A DNA stretch of 64,000 nt from Amycolatopsis australiensis (GTDB taxonomy: Bacteria > Actinomycetota > Actinomycetes > Mycobacteriales > Pseudonocardiaceae), in NCBI RefSeq assembly GCF_900119165.1, contig NZ_FPJG01000006.1, positions 4,030,001 through 4,094,000 on the forward strand, written 5' to 3'. The position numbers were made by a program, and so were the translations under genes. Of the stretch, positions 32,792 to 42,553 are shown one piece after another (positions within the stretch are counted from its first letter, which is position 1; every line of letters begins with the position of its first letter). Under the pieces are notes generated by a model. The model was not told the DNA's origin. It made no database searches and saw only the letters and a program-made list of their open reading frames with translations.

Positions 32792-34069
32792 ATGAAGCTG
32801 CTGCCCCTCCTGGCCGCACTGGCCCTGCCGCTGGCCGGCCCGGTGCCGGCGGCCGCCGCCGCGGCCACGCCGGACCCGGTGATCGGCCACGCCGTGTTCA
32901 ACGACCCGACCGGGACACCCGCCCGGCAGAACGCGATCGCCATCCAGCTGGCCGGCCTGATCGACCGGGTCCCGGCCGGGGAGGAGATCCGGCTGACCGT
33001 GTTCGGGTTCGACACCCCGGACACCGCCGACAGCCCGGACGCGCCCGACCTCGTCGACCACTTCGTCGCCGCCCACGACCGCGGCGTGCGCGTCAAGATC
33101 ATCCTCGACCAGGGGCAGGCCGGCAACGGACCGCACACGCGGCTGAAGGCGGCCCTCGGCACCGACGACACCCAGCCGAGCTGGGTGGTGACCTGCGGCG
33201 ACCAGTTCCCGTCGGGTCCGAAGCGCGGCTGCATCGGCACCCGCGTCAAGCAGTGGTCCGACAGCACCGCCTACGCCGACAACCACAACAAGTTCGCGTT
33301 GTTCTCCAAGGTCCGCCTCGACGACGGCAGCGTCCGGTCCGGCGTCGTGTACGTCGCCTCGGCCAACATCGGGGTCTGGGATGCGAACGAGTCGTACAAC
33401 AACGCGTTCACCTACAGCGACCCCGGCACGTTCGGCGCCTACCGGGCGTACTTCGAGGACCTGCGCCGCTACCGCTACAGCAAGGACGGCAACAACGACT
33501 ACTACCGCGACTCCGGTTCGGGCACGGACTACCGCGCGTTCTTCTTCCCGCGGCACGAAGGCGCCGGAAAGCCGTTCGAAGACCCGGGCACCGACACGAT
33601 CGTCAGCACGCTGAACTCCGTGCACTGCAGCTACACCGAGACCGACGGCTCCCGGCACCAGACCGACGTCCGGATCGCGATGTGGGCCTTCACCCGGCCC
33701 GCCATCGCGCAGAAGCTGGCCGCGCTCAAGCAGGCCGGCTGCTGGGTCGACGTCGTCTACAGCAACGCGAGCCAGGCGGTCCTGGACGCGCTGAACGGCA
33801 TCCAGGTGACCAAGTGCGACTACGCCGCCGGGCCGGGCATCGACGTCCGCGTGCACTCGAAGTACCTGCTCGTCGACGGGGGATTCGACGACGACATCGT
33901 GCCGCGCGTCTACACCGGCAGCCACAACTACGCGTGGTCGTCGCTGCGGCAGGAGGACGAGAACCTGCTGCGGATCATGGGCCGCGGCCCGCACACCGAG
34001 TACCTGGCGAACTTCCACCAGGTCCGGGACACCTGCCGGGCTAAGGCGTCGGCGGCCGCCACGGGCTGA
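32792..34069 (+). CDS. secreted phospholipase D-like protein
   Basis: A 425-residue exported protein. The signal peptide M-K-L-L-P-L-L-A-A-L-A-L-P-L ends at A-A-A-A-A. Two HKD-type half sites are present: N-H-N-K-F-A-L-F in the first half and H-S-K-Y-L-L-V-D in the second, so both halves of a PLD active site are represented. ATG 32792 is chosen over an upstream in-frame start because the signal peptide begins there. The last 29 bases overlap the convergent acyltransferase. Natural substrate unknown. Confidence 0.85.
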   Translation: MKLLPLLAALALPLAGPVPAAAAAATPDPVIGHAVFNDPTGTPARQNAIAIQLAGLIDRVPAGEEIRLTVFGFDTPDTADSPDAPDLVDHFVAAHDRGVRVKIILDQGQAGNGPHTRLKAALGTDDTQPSWVVTCGDQFPSGPKRGCIGTRVKQWSDSTAYADNHNKFALFSKVRLDDGSVRSGVVYVASANIGVWDANESYNNAFTYSDPGTFGAYRAYFEDLRRYRYSKDGNNDYYRDSGSGTDYRAFFFPRHEGAGKPFEDPGTDTIVSTLNSVHCSYTETDGSRHQTDVRIAMWAFTRPAIAQKLAALKQAGCWVDVVYSNASQAVLDALNGIQVTKCDYAAGPGIDVRVHSKYLLVDGGFDDDIVPRVYTGSHNYAWSSLRQEDENLLRIMGRGPHTEYLANFHQVRDTCRAKASAAATG

Positions 34070-34853
34070 CGGTGTCGGTGGGCCGCGTCGGGTCGTGGAA
34101 GCGGGGCCGGTCGAGCTCGTCGCGGCGCAGCGGGACGAGCCCGTCGGTGATCGCCTGCATGATCTTCGCGTGCGCGCGGACGCCCGCGCCGGGCCGCTCC
34201 GGCTCGACGTCCGACAGGTCGACGGGGTCGCCGAAGTGCACCTTGAACCGCGGACGCCGCAGCGGGGCGCTCAGCCCGGAGCGGGCGAGCGGGACGAGGT
34301 CGGCCGGGCCGTTGACGGTCTCGGTGCCCCAGTAGACGGCCTCGTGCGCGCCCCACTGGCTGATCGGGATGACGGGCACGCCCGCCGCGAGCGCCAGCCG
34401 CGCGGCGCCGGTCTTGCCGCGCTCGGGCCACAGGCCCGGGTCGTGGCTGATCCGGCCCTCCGGGTAGACGATGATCGGCTCCCGCGTGGTCTTGAGCGCC
34501 TCGACGGCCTCGGCGAACTGCCCGACGGCGGTGGTCGCGTGCTTCCGGTCGACGCGCAGGTGGCCGCTCAGCTTGAGGGCGGGCCCGATGACCGGGGCGT
34601 CGAGGATGCCGCCCGCCAGCATGAACCGCGGGTTGATGCCGATCCGCTTGCACGCCGCCATGAGCACGAAGGCGTCGAACACACCGATGTGGTTCGCGGC
34701 CATCAGCAGCGGCCTCCCGCGCAGCCGGGCCGGGATCCGGCCGGTGACGGTCAGCCGTCCGACCAGGTTGACCAGCCCCCGGTCGATGGTGAGCATGGTC
34801 CGCCAGATGGCGGGCGCCCGGCGGGCGGTGTTGTCGGAGTGCAGCGCGACCAT
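34041..34853 (-). CDS. 1-acyl-glycerol-3-phosphate acyltransferase-like (PlsC family)
   Basis: A 270-residue acyltransferase. The catalytic N-H-x4-D motif is N-H-I-G-V-F-D, and the later motif is Y-P-E-G-R-I-S with a P-V-I-P-I-S segment. It would acylate a glycerophosphate or similar lipid at the inner membrane face. ATG 34853 is preferred over ATG 34865 because CATGCT (34866-34861) lies seven bases ahead, as at other starts in this window. Neither start has a clear ribosome binding site. Confidence 0.85.
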   Translation of the reverse strand: MVALHSDNTARRAPAIWRTMLTIDRGLVNLVGRLTVTGRIPARLRGRPLLMAANHIGVFDAFVLMAACKRIGINPRFMLAGGILDAPVIGPALKLSGHLRVDRKHATTAVGQFAEAVEALKTTREPIIVYPEGRISHDPGLWPERGKTGAARLALAAGVPVIPISQWGAHEAVYWGTETVNGPADLVPLARSGLSAPLRRPRFKVHFGDPVDLSDVEPERPGAGVRAHAKIMQAITDGLVPLRRDELDRPRFHDPTRPTDTVSPWRPPTP

Positions 34854-34959
34854 GGGGCAGAGCATGGCAGACGCCGATGTCACCCGAATGCGCACTCCGC
34901 CCCGAGCACCCCGATGTGGCCTCCGCTGAGGACGGCGGTGGGGACATGGGTGGCGCACC

Positions 34960-35004
34960 CAAGGCGGCCTTCGGTGCGTCTGACGCAACCAAGGCCGCCT
35001 TGGG
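34960..35004. repeat. AAGGCGGCCTT long palindrome between divergent genes
   Basis: Bases 34960-34981 and 34983-35004 are reverse complements at 20 of 22 positions with a one-base loop. The outer 13 pairs are perfect and carry CCAAGGCGGCCTT. It lies between divergently read plsC-like and ftsK genes, where a terminator is not expected, so it may be a dispersed palindromic repeat. Confidence 0.85.
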
Positions 35005-35108
35005 GCGTTCACCCGGATGGCCGCTCGAGCGCCACTGTGAGACAGAAGTTCACCCTGGGCCGAGAGTGGCACATGGGACGAACGGCCACGGCCGGTTACC
35101 GTTGAACC

Positions 35109-37586
35109 ATGGCTGGGTCGGCGACGAGGAAGCGAAGCACGGGAAGCGGCGCGAAGGGAGCAGCGGCGCGTAAGCCGCGTACACCCGCGAAGTCACGTCC
35201 GCCGGCTCGCAAGCCCACGCCCCGCCGCAAGACACCGGGGATCTTCGGCAAGGGCGTCCGGGGCACGTGGAACCTCCTGGCGAAAGGCATCGGGACGCTG
35301 GCGCGCACCGTCGGCCGCACCCGGGAGCTGGAGCCGGAGCACCGCCGCGACGGCCTCGCGCTCGGCCTCATCGCACTGGCCATCGTCGCGGCCGTCGGGG
35401 TCTGGTGGCGGGCCGCCGGGCCGATCGGGGCCGGGGTCGAGATCGCCACCCGGACCGTGCTCGGCGCCGGGGCCGTCACGCTGCCGCTGGTCCTCGTCGT
35501 CGTCGCCGTCGCGCTGATGCGGTCCGAGCCGCATCCCGAGACGCGGCCGCGGATGGTGATCGGCACGATCATGGTCGTCCTGTCCGTGCTCGGTATGCTG
35601 CACATCTTCACCGCGCTCCCGGCCACCAACGACGGCCGCATGTACGCCGGCGGCATCATCGGCGCCTTCTCCGGCGGCCTGCTGACCATGGGCGTCACCA
35701 CCTGGGTCGCCGTGCCGCTGCTCATCCTCGCGCTGGTCTTCGGCGTGCTCGTGTTCACCGGCACCCCGGTCCGCGAGATCCCGCACCGGCTGCGCAACTG
35801 GGGCCTCGACGAGGACGAGATCGCCGAGGCGGAGCAGCGATCGGGCTTCGCCACCGACGAGGAGAAGGTCACCGAGGCCGACCCGAAGTCCGCTCGGCTG
35901 CGCAAGCCGTCCCGCCGCCGTCAGGCCGGCGAGACCCCGGAGCAGCTGGACCTCGACGCCGCGCTGGCCGAGGTGCCGACGCCGATCAAGCCGCCCAAGG
36001 CGCTGCCCAAGCCACCGGCCGAGGTGCCCGAGAAGAAGCCGAAGAAGCCCGCCGAACCGCCGCTCGCCGTCACCCGGACCGTCGAGGGCGACTACCAGCT
36101 CCCGCCGCCCGACCTGCTCAAGCTCGGCGACGCCCCGAAGTCCCGCAGCAAGGCCAACGACGCCATGATCGAGGCGATCACCGGCGTGCTGGAGCAGTTC
36201 AACGTCGACGCGCAGGTCACCGGCTTCACCCGCGGCCCGACGGTCACCCGCTACGAGGTCGAGCTCGGCCCGGGCGTGAAGGTCGAGAAGATCACCGCGC
36301 TGACCAAGAACATCGCCTACGCGGTGGCCACGGACAACGTCCGCCTGCTGGCGCCGATCCCGGGCAAGTCCGCGGTCGGCATCGAGGTGCCGAACTCCGA
36401 CCGCGAGATGGTCCGCCTCGGCGACGTCCTGCGCGCGCCCGCGACCGTCAAGGACAACCACCCGATGGTGATCGGCCTCGGGAAGGACATCGAGGGCCAC
36501 TTCGTCACCGCGAACCTGACGAAGATGCCGCACCTGCTGGTCGCGGGCTCCACCGGTTCCGGTAAGTCGAGCTTCGTCAACTCGATGCTCGTGTCGCTGC
36601 TCGCGCGCTCGACGCCGGACGAGTGCCGGATGATCCTGATCGACCCGAAGATGGTCGAGCTGACGCCGTACGAGGGCATCCCGCACCTGATCACGCCCAT
36701 CATCACCCAGCCGAAGAAGGCCGCCGCCGCGCTGGCCTGGCTGGTGGAGGAGATGGAGCAGCGCTACCAGGACATGCAGGTCAACAAGGTCCGGCACATC
36801 GACGACTACAACAAGAAGGTCCGCTCCGGCGAGATCACCGCGCCGCCGGGGTCCGAGCGCGAGTACCGGCCCTACCCCTACATCATGGCGATCGTCGACG
36901 AGCTGGCCGACCTGATGATGACCGCGCCGCGCGACGTCGAGGACGCCATCGTCCGGATCACCCAGAAGGCCCGCGCGGCCGGCATCCACCTGGTCCTGGC
37001 CACGCAGCGGCCGTCGGTCGACGTCGTCACCGGCCTGATCAAGACCAACGTGCCTTCGCGGCTGGCCTTCGCGACGTCGTCGCTGACCGACTCGCGGGTC
37101 ATCCTCGACCAGCCGGGCGCGGAGAAGCTGATCGGCATGGGCGACGCGCTCTACCTGCCGATGGGCGCCGGGAAGCCGGTCCGCATCCAGGGTGCCTTCG
37201 TCGGCGACGAAGAGATCGCCGCGGTCGTCAACTACGCCAAGGAGCAGGCGCAGCCGGACTACCAGGACGGCGTCACCGCGGCGAAGGCGGGCGAGAAGAA
37301 GGAGATCGACCCGGACATCGGCGATGACCTCGACGTGCTGCTCCAGGCGGCCGAGCTGATCGTGACGTCCCAGTTCGGCTCGACGTCGATGCTGCAGCGC
37401 AAGCTCCGGGTCGGCTTCGCCAAGGCCGGCCGGCTGATGGACCTGCTGGAAAGCCGCGGCGTGGTCGGCCCGTCGGAGGGCTCGAAGGCCCGTGACGTGC
37501 TGATCAAGCCGGAGGAGCTGGAGTCGGTGCTGTTCATGATCCGCGGCGGCGATCCGGGCCCGGCCCCCCAGGACGAAGACGAGTAG
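35109..37586 (+). CDS. ftsK: DNA translocase FtsK/SpoIIIE
   Basis: An 825-residue septal DNA pump. It has a basic N-terminus, four transmembrane helices within about residues 75-220, a proline/lysine-rich linker, and the RecA-like motor with Walker A A-G-S-T-G-S-G-K-S-S near residue 480. A C-terminal gamma winged helix (V-T-S-Q-F-G-S-T-S-M-L-Q-R-K-L) recognises orienting DNA sequences. ATG 35109 is six bases behind TACCGT (35097-35102), so it is probably leaderless. Position after dapA/rnj matches mycobacteria. Confidence 0.95.
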   Translation: MAGSATRKRSTGSGAKGAAARKPRTPAKSRPPARKPTPRRKTPGIFGKGVRGTWNLLAKGIGTLARTVGRTRELEPEHRRDGLALGLIALAIVAAVGVWWRAAGPIGAGVEIATRTVLGAGAVTLPLVLVVVAVALMRSEPHPETRPRMVIGTIMVVLSVLGMLHIFTALPATNDGRMYAGGIIGAFSGGLLTMGVTTWVAVPLLILALVFGVLVFTGTPVREIPHRLRNWGLDEDEIAEAEQRSGFATDEEKVTEADPKSARLRKPSRRRQAGETPEQLDLDAALAEVPTPIKPPKALPKPPAEVPEKKPKKPAEPPLAVTRTVEGDYQLPPPDLLKLGDAPKSRSKANDAMIEAITGVLEQFNVDAQVTGFTRGPTVTRYEVELGPGVKVEKITALTKNIAYAVATDNVRLLAPIPGKSAVGIEVPNSDREMVRLGDVLRAPATVKDNHPMVIGLGKDIEGHFVTANLTKMPHLLVAGSTGSGKSSFVNSMLVSLLARSTPDECRMILIDPKMVELTPYEGIPHLITPIITQPKKAAAALAWLVEEMEQRYQDMQVNKVRHIDDYNKKVRSGEITAPPGSEREYRPYPYIMAIVDELADLMMTAPRDVEDAIVRITQKARAAGIHLVLATQRPSVDVVTGLIKTNVPSRLAFATSSLTDSRVILDQPGAEKLIGMGDALYLPMGAGKPVRIQGAFVGDEEIAAVVNYAKEQAQPDYQDGVTAAKAGEKKEIDPDIGDDLDVLLQAAELIVTSQFGSTSMLQRKLRVGFAKAGRLMDLLESRGVVGPSEGSKARDVLIKPEELESVLFMIRGGDPGPAPQDEDE

Positions 37587-37627
37587 CCCGGTGCAACCCG
37601 CGGCCGCGGTCGCTCCGTCCTGAGCGC

Positions 37628-38056
37628 GTGGACTTCCAACGCATCGCAGCCGGAGTGTGCGCCTCGGCCGTCGTCGCGCTGGGCGCCGGGAGCTCGGTCG
37701 CCGCCGGGCAGCCGGTCCCGGCCCGGCCGGTGGCGCCCTCGACCGTCAGCGCCGCGCCGCGGGGCGACGTCGTCCTGCGCCTCGGCCAGGAAGCCGCGAT
37801 CCAGGGCAAGGACCTCACGGTCCGCTACCTGCGGCTCGTCGAAGACTCGCGGTGCCGCCCGGGCATGACGTGCGTCTGGCAGGGCGAGGCGACGCTGGCC
37901 TTCCTGCTGAGCGAGCCCGGCCGCGGGGAAAGCACCACGGCCGAGCTGCACAGTGGTCCCCGGACCGGCCCGCAGGCGACCTCGTTCGCCGCCGGCCGCG
38001 TCGAGCTGGTGTCGGTGAGCGAAGACGGCCGGGAGGCCACGGTCCGGATCAGCTGA
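37628..38056 (+). CDS. small secreted protein
   Basis: A 142-residue protein of unknown function with a signal peptide (residues 1-26, ending A-A-G). The mature part has a C-R-P-G-M-T-C-V-W-Q-G-E motif, in which two cysteines probably form a disulfide, a pattern seen in several uncharacterised extracytoplasmic domains. Start GTG 37628. The last eight bases overlap the convergent nitroreductase gene. Confidence 0.65.
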   Translation: MDFQRIAAGVCASAVVALGAGSSVAAGQPVPARPVAPSTVSAAPRGDVVLRLGQEAAIQGKDLTVRYLRLVEDSRCRPGMTCVWQGEATLAFLLSEPGRGESTTAELHSGPRTGPQATSFAAGRVELVSVSEDGREATVRIS

Positions 38057-38660
38057 GCGGCGTGCCCCAGTGGTCCAGGAAGGCCACTTCGGACAGCGGC
38101 GTCCGCGCGGCGGGCTTGAAGTCCGGCACCGTCGTGTACGCCACCGGCAGCAGCCCGGCCTGCGTGTGCCCTTCGGGAATGCCGAGGATCGCCGCCGCTT
38201 CGGCCTCACGGGCCAGGTGGTACGTCGTCAGCGTCGAGCCCAGCCCGCGCGAGCGCAGCGCCAGCTGGAAGTTCCACACCGCCGGGAAGATGCCGCCGTA
38301 GAAGGCCGCGTCGGCCGCGTTGCCGCCGGTCGGACGCCCCGCCAGGACGGGGATGACCAACACCGGGACCCGCTCGATCACGTCGATCAGGTGCAGTCCG
38401 GACGCCAGCGCCCGCGAGCCGGCGTCTTTCGCCCGTTCCGCGAGGTAGGCCTCACCGACTTCGCGGAAGAGCACGCCGAGCCGGTCCTTGACGCCTTGGT
38501 CGCGCACGACCAGCCAGCGCCACGCCTGGACGTTGCCCGGTGTCGGGGCCTGCAGCGCCAGGTTCAGGCACTCTTCGAGGACTTCGGGCTCGACCGGGCG
38601 GTCGAGGTCCAGCTTGCGGCGCACCGCGCGGGTCGTGCTGAGCAGGTGGTCGATCTCCAT
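38049..38660 (-). CDS. nitroreductase family protein
   Basis: A 203-residue flavoprotein. The N-terminal S-T-T-R-A-V-R-R-K-L and the segment A-P-T-P-G-N-V-Q-A-W-R-W are FMN contacts of the family, and L-G-I-P-E-G-H is the usual late motif. It would reduce nitro compounds or quinones with NAD(P)H. ATG 38660 lies six bases behind CAGGAT (38672-38667), suggesting a leaderless mRNA. Confidence 0.88.
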   Translation of the reverse strand: MEIDHLLSTTRAVRRKLDLDRPVEPEVLEECLNLALQAPTPGNVQAWRWLVVRDQGVKDRLGVLFREVGEAYLAERAKDAGSRALASGLHLIDVIERVPVLVIPVLAGRPTGGNAADAAFYGGIFPAVWNFQLALRSRGLGSTLTTYHLAREAEAAAILGIPEGHTQAGLLPVAYTTVPDFKPAARTPLSEVAFLDHWGTPLS

Positions 38661-38711
38661 TCCGCCATCCTGGCCCGGACCGGTGCCCGCCCGGGCCAGG
38701 GGGAGCCGGGC

Positions 38712-39146
38712 TCAGCCGCCGAACTTGCGGACGGCCTGGTAGTACGTCCAGGCCGCACCCTTGCAGGCCACGTTGGACCCGCAGACGCTCTTGAGGTCCG
38801 AGTACAGGTTGTCGTCGATCTTCAGGCGGTTCGCCTCGGTGAACCGGCCCTGCTTCTTGTAGTTGCGGTACCCGAAGTCGTGCCGGTGGCAGCCGGGGAG
38901 GAACTTCCAGCCGAACGGGTTGTCCGGCGCCCACGAGCAGCCGTCGGACGACCAGTCGAGCTGGCCGTTGTAGGGCGCCTGGTTCCGGATCGTCTCGAAG
39001 TTCGAGAGCGAGGTGTGGAAGAGGTACTGGTCGGTGACCGTCGGGATGTCGACGGCCGCCGCGGTGCCGGCGCCCAGGAGGGCGCCTCCGCCGACAGTCG
39101 CGGCCACCGCGACGGTGGCCCCCAGGTTCCGCAGTGTCGTGCGCAT
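38712..39146 (-). CDS. secreted prokaryotic phospholipase A2
   Basis: A 144-residue secreted enzyme. The signal peptide ends near residue 33 (A-G-T-A-A-A). The mature part has D-G-C-S-W-A-P and the catalytic C-H-R-H-D-F-G-Y-R-N with the His-Asp dyad and four conserved cysteines, as in Streptomyces PLA2. It would cleave the sn-2 acyl bond of phospholipids outside the cell with Ca2+. ATG 39146 follows AGCAAGGAA; an upstream in-frame ATG is not needed. Confidence 0.9.
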   Translation of the reverse strand: MRTTLRNLGATVAVAATVGGGALLGAGTAAAVDIPTVTDQYLFHTSLSNFETIRNQAPYNGQLDWSSDGCSWAPDNPFGWKFLPGCHRHDFGYRNYKKQGRFTEANRLKIDDNLYSDLKSVCGSNVACKGAAWTYYQAVRKFGG

Positions 39147-39268
39147 CTTGTGCGTTCCTTGCTGCTCAGGTGGAGAAATGACCTGATCATCCTGAGGCAT
39201 CGGGGTGGCGCCGGTCACCGCCCGGACGCCAGGTCAGGGGTAAACCTCAGAATCCGGGCGGCAGGGGC

Positions 39269-39784
39269 TCACAGTTCGAGCAGCATCCGGGAGTTGCCGA
39301 GCGTGTTCGGCTTCACGTAGGGCAGGTCGAGGAACTCCGCGACGCCGGTGTCGTGGGAGCGCCGCATCTCCTCGTAGACCTCGTGCGACACCGGCGTGCC
39401 CTGGATCTCCACGAAACCGTGGCCGGCGAAGAAGCTGGTCTCGAAGGTCAGCACGAACAGCCGGCGCAGGCCGAGCTCGCGGGCCTCGTCGATCAGCCGC
39501 GCGACCAGCACCCGGCCGACGCCCTGGCCGCGGACGGCCTTGTCGACGACCACGGTCCGCAGCTCGGCGATGTCCTCCCAGAGCACGTGCAGCGCCGCCG
39601 CGCCGACGACCTCGTCACCCACCTCGGCGACCCAGAACTCCTGGACGGCTTCGTACAGCGTGACCAGGTCCTTTTCCAGCAGGACGCGGCCGGCGTCCGA
39701 GTCGACGAGGGCCTTGATCTTGCGGACGTCGGCGATCCGCGCGCGGCGGACGACGGGCGAGGCGGACGGCACGATCGTCAACAC
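39269..39784 (-). CDS. argA: amino-acid N-acetyltransferase (actinobacterial ArgA)
   Basis: A 171-residue GNAT protein very like mycobacterial Rv2747, which makes N-acetylglutamate, the first step of arginine synthesis. Family blocks are [27 protein letters not shown] and the C-terminal [15 protein letters not shown] 39784 is the first of two possible starts (the other is 39772). It faces rimO across an 84-base divergent region and sits next to ftsK and rimO as in mycobacteria. Confidence 0.9.
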   Translation of the reverse strand: MLTIVPSASPVVRRARIADVRKIKALVDSDAGRVLLEKDLVTLYEAVQEFWVAEVGDEVVGAAALHVLWEDIAELRTVVVDKAVRGQGVGRVLVARLIDEARELGLRRLFVLTFETSFFAGHGFVEIQGTPVSHEVYEEMRRSHDTGVAEFLDLPYVKPNTLGNSRMLLEL

Positions 39785-39868
39785 TGCCACATCGCCCGGC
39801 GCCGTCGCCGACACGACCGGGCTACGCCGTCGTCGGGCCGCCCGGGCCCGGCGGCTACCCTGAACGTC

Positions 39869-41296
39869 GTGCCTTCCCCTGCCACGGACTCCGCCGCCCC
39901 CCGCCGCGTCTCCCTGCTGACCCTCGGCTGCGCCCGCAACGAGGTCGACTCGGAGGAGCTGGCGGGCCGCCTGGCGGCCGGCGGCTGGGAGCTGGCGGCC
40001 GACCCCGAGGACTCCGACGTCGTGGTGGTGAACACCTGCGGCTTCGTCGAGTCGGCCAAAAAGGACTCCGTCGACACGCTGCTGGCGGCGTCCGACACGG
40101 GCAAGAAGGTCGTCGCCGTCGGCTGCATGGCCGAGCGCTACGGCCACGAGCTCGCCGACAGCCTCCCCGAGGCCGACGCCGTGCTGGGCTTCGACCACTA
40201 CGCCGACCTCTCCGCGCGGCTCGACGACGTCGTCGCCGGCCGCAAGATCGCCTCGCACACGCCCGGCGACCGGCGCAAGCTGCTGCCGATCAGCCCGGTC
40301 GAGCGGCCCGCGGCCGCGGAGACGGTCGAGGTCCCCGGGCACGGCTGGGGGCCGCGGGTGCTGCGCACCCGCCTGGACGACTCGCCGGTGGCCGCGCTGA
40401 AGATCGCCTCCGGCTGCGACCGGCGCTGCTCGTTCTGCGCGATCCCGTCGTTCCGCGGCTCGTTCGTCTCGCGGCAGCCCGACGAGATCGTCGCCGAGGC
40501 GATGTGGCTGGCCGAGCACGGCGTCAAGGAGCTGTTCCTGGTCAGCGAGAACTCGACGTCCTACGGCAAGGACTTCGGCCGCGACGGCGCCACCGCGCTG
40601 GAGCGGCTGCTGCCGCGGCTGGCGGGGATCGACGGCATCGAGCGCGTCCGCGTCTCCTACCTGCAGCCGGCCGAGACGCGCCCGCAGCTGGTCAAGGCCA
40701 TCGCGACCACGCCGGGGGTCGCCGAGTACTTCGACCTGTCGTTCCAGCACTCCAGCGAGCAGGTGCTGCGCCGGATGCGCCGGTTCGGCTCGACCGACTC
40801 GTTCCTGGCGCTGTGCGAGCAGATCCGCGAGTACGCGCCCGAGGCGGGCATCCGGACCAACGTCATCGTCGGCTTCCCGGGCGAGACCGAGCACGACCTG
40901 GCGGAGCTGGAGCGGTTCCTGACCGGCGCGCGCCTCGACGCGGTCGGCGTCTTCGGCTACTCGGACGAGGACGGCACCGAGGCCGAAACCTTCGACGGCA
41001 AGCTCGACCCCGAGGTGGTCGCCGAGCGCGTCACGCGGATCTCGGCGCTGGTCGAGGAGCTGACCGCGCAGCGCGCCGAGGACCGGATCGGCACGTTCGT
41101 CGACGTGCTGGTCGAGCAGGACGACGACGGCGAGCTGACCGGCCGCGCCGCGCACCAGGCCCCGGAGGTCGACGGCGAGTGCGTCATCCTCGACGCGCCG
41201 GAAAAGGTGCAGGTCGGCGACTTCCTGCGGTGCGAGGTCGTGGACTCGGCGGGCGTGGACCTGATCGTCCGCGCAGTCCCGGACGCCGACCGGTGA
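39869..41296 (+). CDS. rimO: ribosomal protein S12 methylthiotransferase RimO
   Basis: A 475-residue radical SAM enzyme that methylthiolates an Asp of ribosomal protein S12. The N-terminal cluster cysteines lie in L-G-C-A-R-N, N-T-C-G-F and V-G-C-M-A-E. The radical SAM motif is C-D-R-R-C-S-F-C, and a TRAM domain ends the protein. GTG 39869 is seven bases behind TACCCT (39856-39861), a likely leaderless start. Its stop overlaps pgsA (GTGA). Confidence 0.95.
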   Translation: MPSPATDSAAPRRVSLLTLGCARNEVDSEELAGRLAAGGWELAADPEDSDVVVVNTCGFVESAKKDSVDTLLAASDTGKKVVAVGCMAERYGHELADSLPEADAVLGFDHYADLSARLDDVVAGRKIASHTPGDRRKLLPISPVERPAAAETVEVPGHGWGPRVLRTRLDDSPVAALKIASGCDRRCSFCAIPSFRGSFVSRQPDEIVAEAMWLAEHGVKELFLVSENSTSYGKDFGRDGATALERLLPRLAGIDGIERVRVSYLQPAETRPQLVKAIATTPGVAEYFDLSFQHSSEQVLRRMRRFGSTDSFLALCEQIREYAPEAGIRTNVIVGFPGETEHDLAELERFLTGARLDAVGVFGYSDEDGTEAETFDGKLDPEVVAERVTRISALVEELTAQRAEDRIGTFVDVLVEQDDDGELTGRAAHQAPEVDGECVILDAPEKVQVGDFLRCEVVDSAGVDLIVRAVPDADR

Positions 41297-41922
41297 GTGC
41301 GCTCCCCGGCGAGGGCACGAGCCACGAAGGCCCCGCTCAGGTCCCGGTCGCCACGCCGGTGCCGACGCTCAACGTCGCGAACCTCCTGACGCTGTCGCGG
41401 CTGGTCCTGGTGCCGCTGTTCGTCGTCGCGCTGTTCGTCGACGGCGGCCACGACACGACGTGGCGGGCGCTGGCGACGGGCCTGTTCGCCGTCGCGTCGG
41501 CCACCGACCAGCTGGACGGCTGGGTGGCCCGCAAGTACGGCCTGATCACCGACTTCGGCAAGATCGCCGACCCGATCGCGGACAAGGCGCTCACCGGCGC
41601 GGCGCTGGTCGGGCTGAGCGTCCTCGGCGAGCTGGGCTGGTGGGTCACGATCGTCATCGCGGTCCGCGAGGTCGGCGTCACGCTGCTGCGGTTCTGGGTG
41701 ATCCGGCACGGCGTGATCCCGGCCAGCCGCGGCGGCAAGGCCAAGACGATGGCGCAGATCGCCGCGATCGTGGCGTACCTGCTGCCGCTGCCGTCCGGCG
41801 CGGGCCCGGTCCGCTGGGCGCTGATGGGCCTGGCCCTGGTGCTGACGGTGGTGACGGGCGTCGACTACCTGGTCCGCGCGATCCGGCTGCGCGCGGCCGG
41901 GCGACGCGTGACGGGGAGCTGA
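41293..41922 (+). CDS. pgsA: CDP-diacylglycerol-glycerol-3-phosphate 3-phosphatidyltransferase
   Basis: A 209-residue membrane enzyme of phosphatidylglycerol synthesis. The CDP-alcohol phosphotransferase signature D-Q-L-D-G-W-V-A-R, then [10 protein letters not shown], has all conserved aspartates. GTG 41293 overlaps the rimO stop by four bases. One base separates its stop from cinA. In Mycobacterium tuberculosis the corresponding gene also precedes clgR. Confidence 0.93.
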   Translation: MSALPGEGTSHEGPAQVPVATPVPTLNVANLLTLSRLVLVPLFVVALFVDGGHDTTWRALATGLFAVASATDQLDGWVARKYGLITDFGKIADPIADKALTGAALVGLSVLGELGWWVTIVIAVREVGVTLLRFWVIRHGVIPASRGGKAKTMAQIAAIVAYLLPLPSGAGPVRWALMGLALVLTVVTGVDYLVRAIRLRAAGRRVTGS

Positions 41923-41923
41923 A

Positions 41924-42454
41924 GTGGCCGATTCGCCCGCGGGCCGCGCCGACACCGACCTGGCCGGGAACGGGCCGGGTGCGACCGGCGACGAGCAGGC
42001 CGCCGCGCTCGTCGCGGCCCTCACCGGGCGCGGAGAGACCGTCGCCGCGGCCGAGTCGCTGACCGCCGGTCTGGTCTGCGCGACGCTGGCCCGCGTGCCC
42101 GGCGCGAGCGCGGCCCTGCGTGGCGGCCTCGTGGTGTACGCCACCGAGCTGAAGGCGGTCCTGGCCGGCGTCGACCCGCAGCTGCTGGCCGAGCACGGCG
42201 CCGTCCACCCCGAAGTCGCGGTTCAGCTGGCCGCGGGCGCGCGCGAAAAGTGCGGCGCTACCTGGGGGCTCGGGCTCACCGGCGTGGCCGGGCCGTCGCC
42301 GCAGGACGGGGTCGCCCCGGGCACGGTGCACGTCGGGCTGGCCGGCCCGGGAACACGCACAGTCCGGACCCTGACCTTGAGCGGCGATCGCGACTTGATC
42401 AGGACGTCCTCGGTCCGGGCGGCGTTTGCCCTGCTCGGGGAACATCTGGCGTGA
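41924..42454 (+). CDS. cinA: CinA C-terminal family nicotinamide-nucleotide amidase
   Basis: A 176-residue stand-alone CinA C-terminal (PncC-type) domain that deamidates NMN in pyridine nucleotide salvage. Landmarks are A-A-E-S-L-T-A-G-L at about residues 42-50, G-G-L-V-V-Y-A, and L-T-G-V-A-G-P. GTG 41924 lies one base after the pgsA stop. The first 25 residues are a variable extension. Confidence 0.9.
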   Translation: MADSPAGRADTDLAGNGPGATGDEQAAALVAALTGRGETVAAAESLTAGLVCATLARVPGASAALRGGLVVYATELKAVLAGVDPQLLAEHGAVHPEVAVQLAAGAREKCGATWGLGLTGVAGPSPQDGVAPGTVHVGLAGPGTRTVRTLTLSGDRDLIRTSSVRAAFALLGEHLA

Positions 42455-42461
42455 AACACGC

Positions 42462-42475
42462 GTTCGCCCTTGGCG
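42462..42475 (+). promoter_or_regulatory. ClgR box upstream of clgR
   Basis: GTTCGC-CCTTG-GCG is an exact match to the GTTCGC-N5-GCG site reported for ClgR in Streptomyces. It lies eight bases after the cinA stop and about 42 bases upstream of TAACGT (42517-42522), a fitting distance for activation. Autoregulation of clgR is inferred. Confidence 0.8.
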
Positions 42476-42553
42476 TACGGACACCCCAACTCATGCGCCC
42501 GGGGCGCCGCTCTGGGTAACGTAGGGGGTACTTGTACGGAAGGGAGGCGCGTG

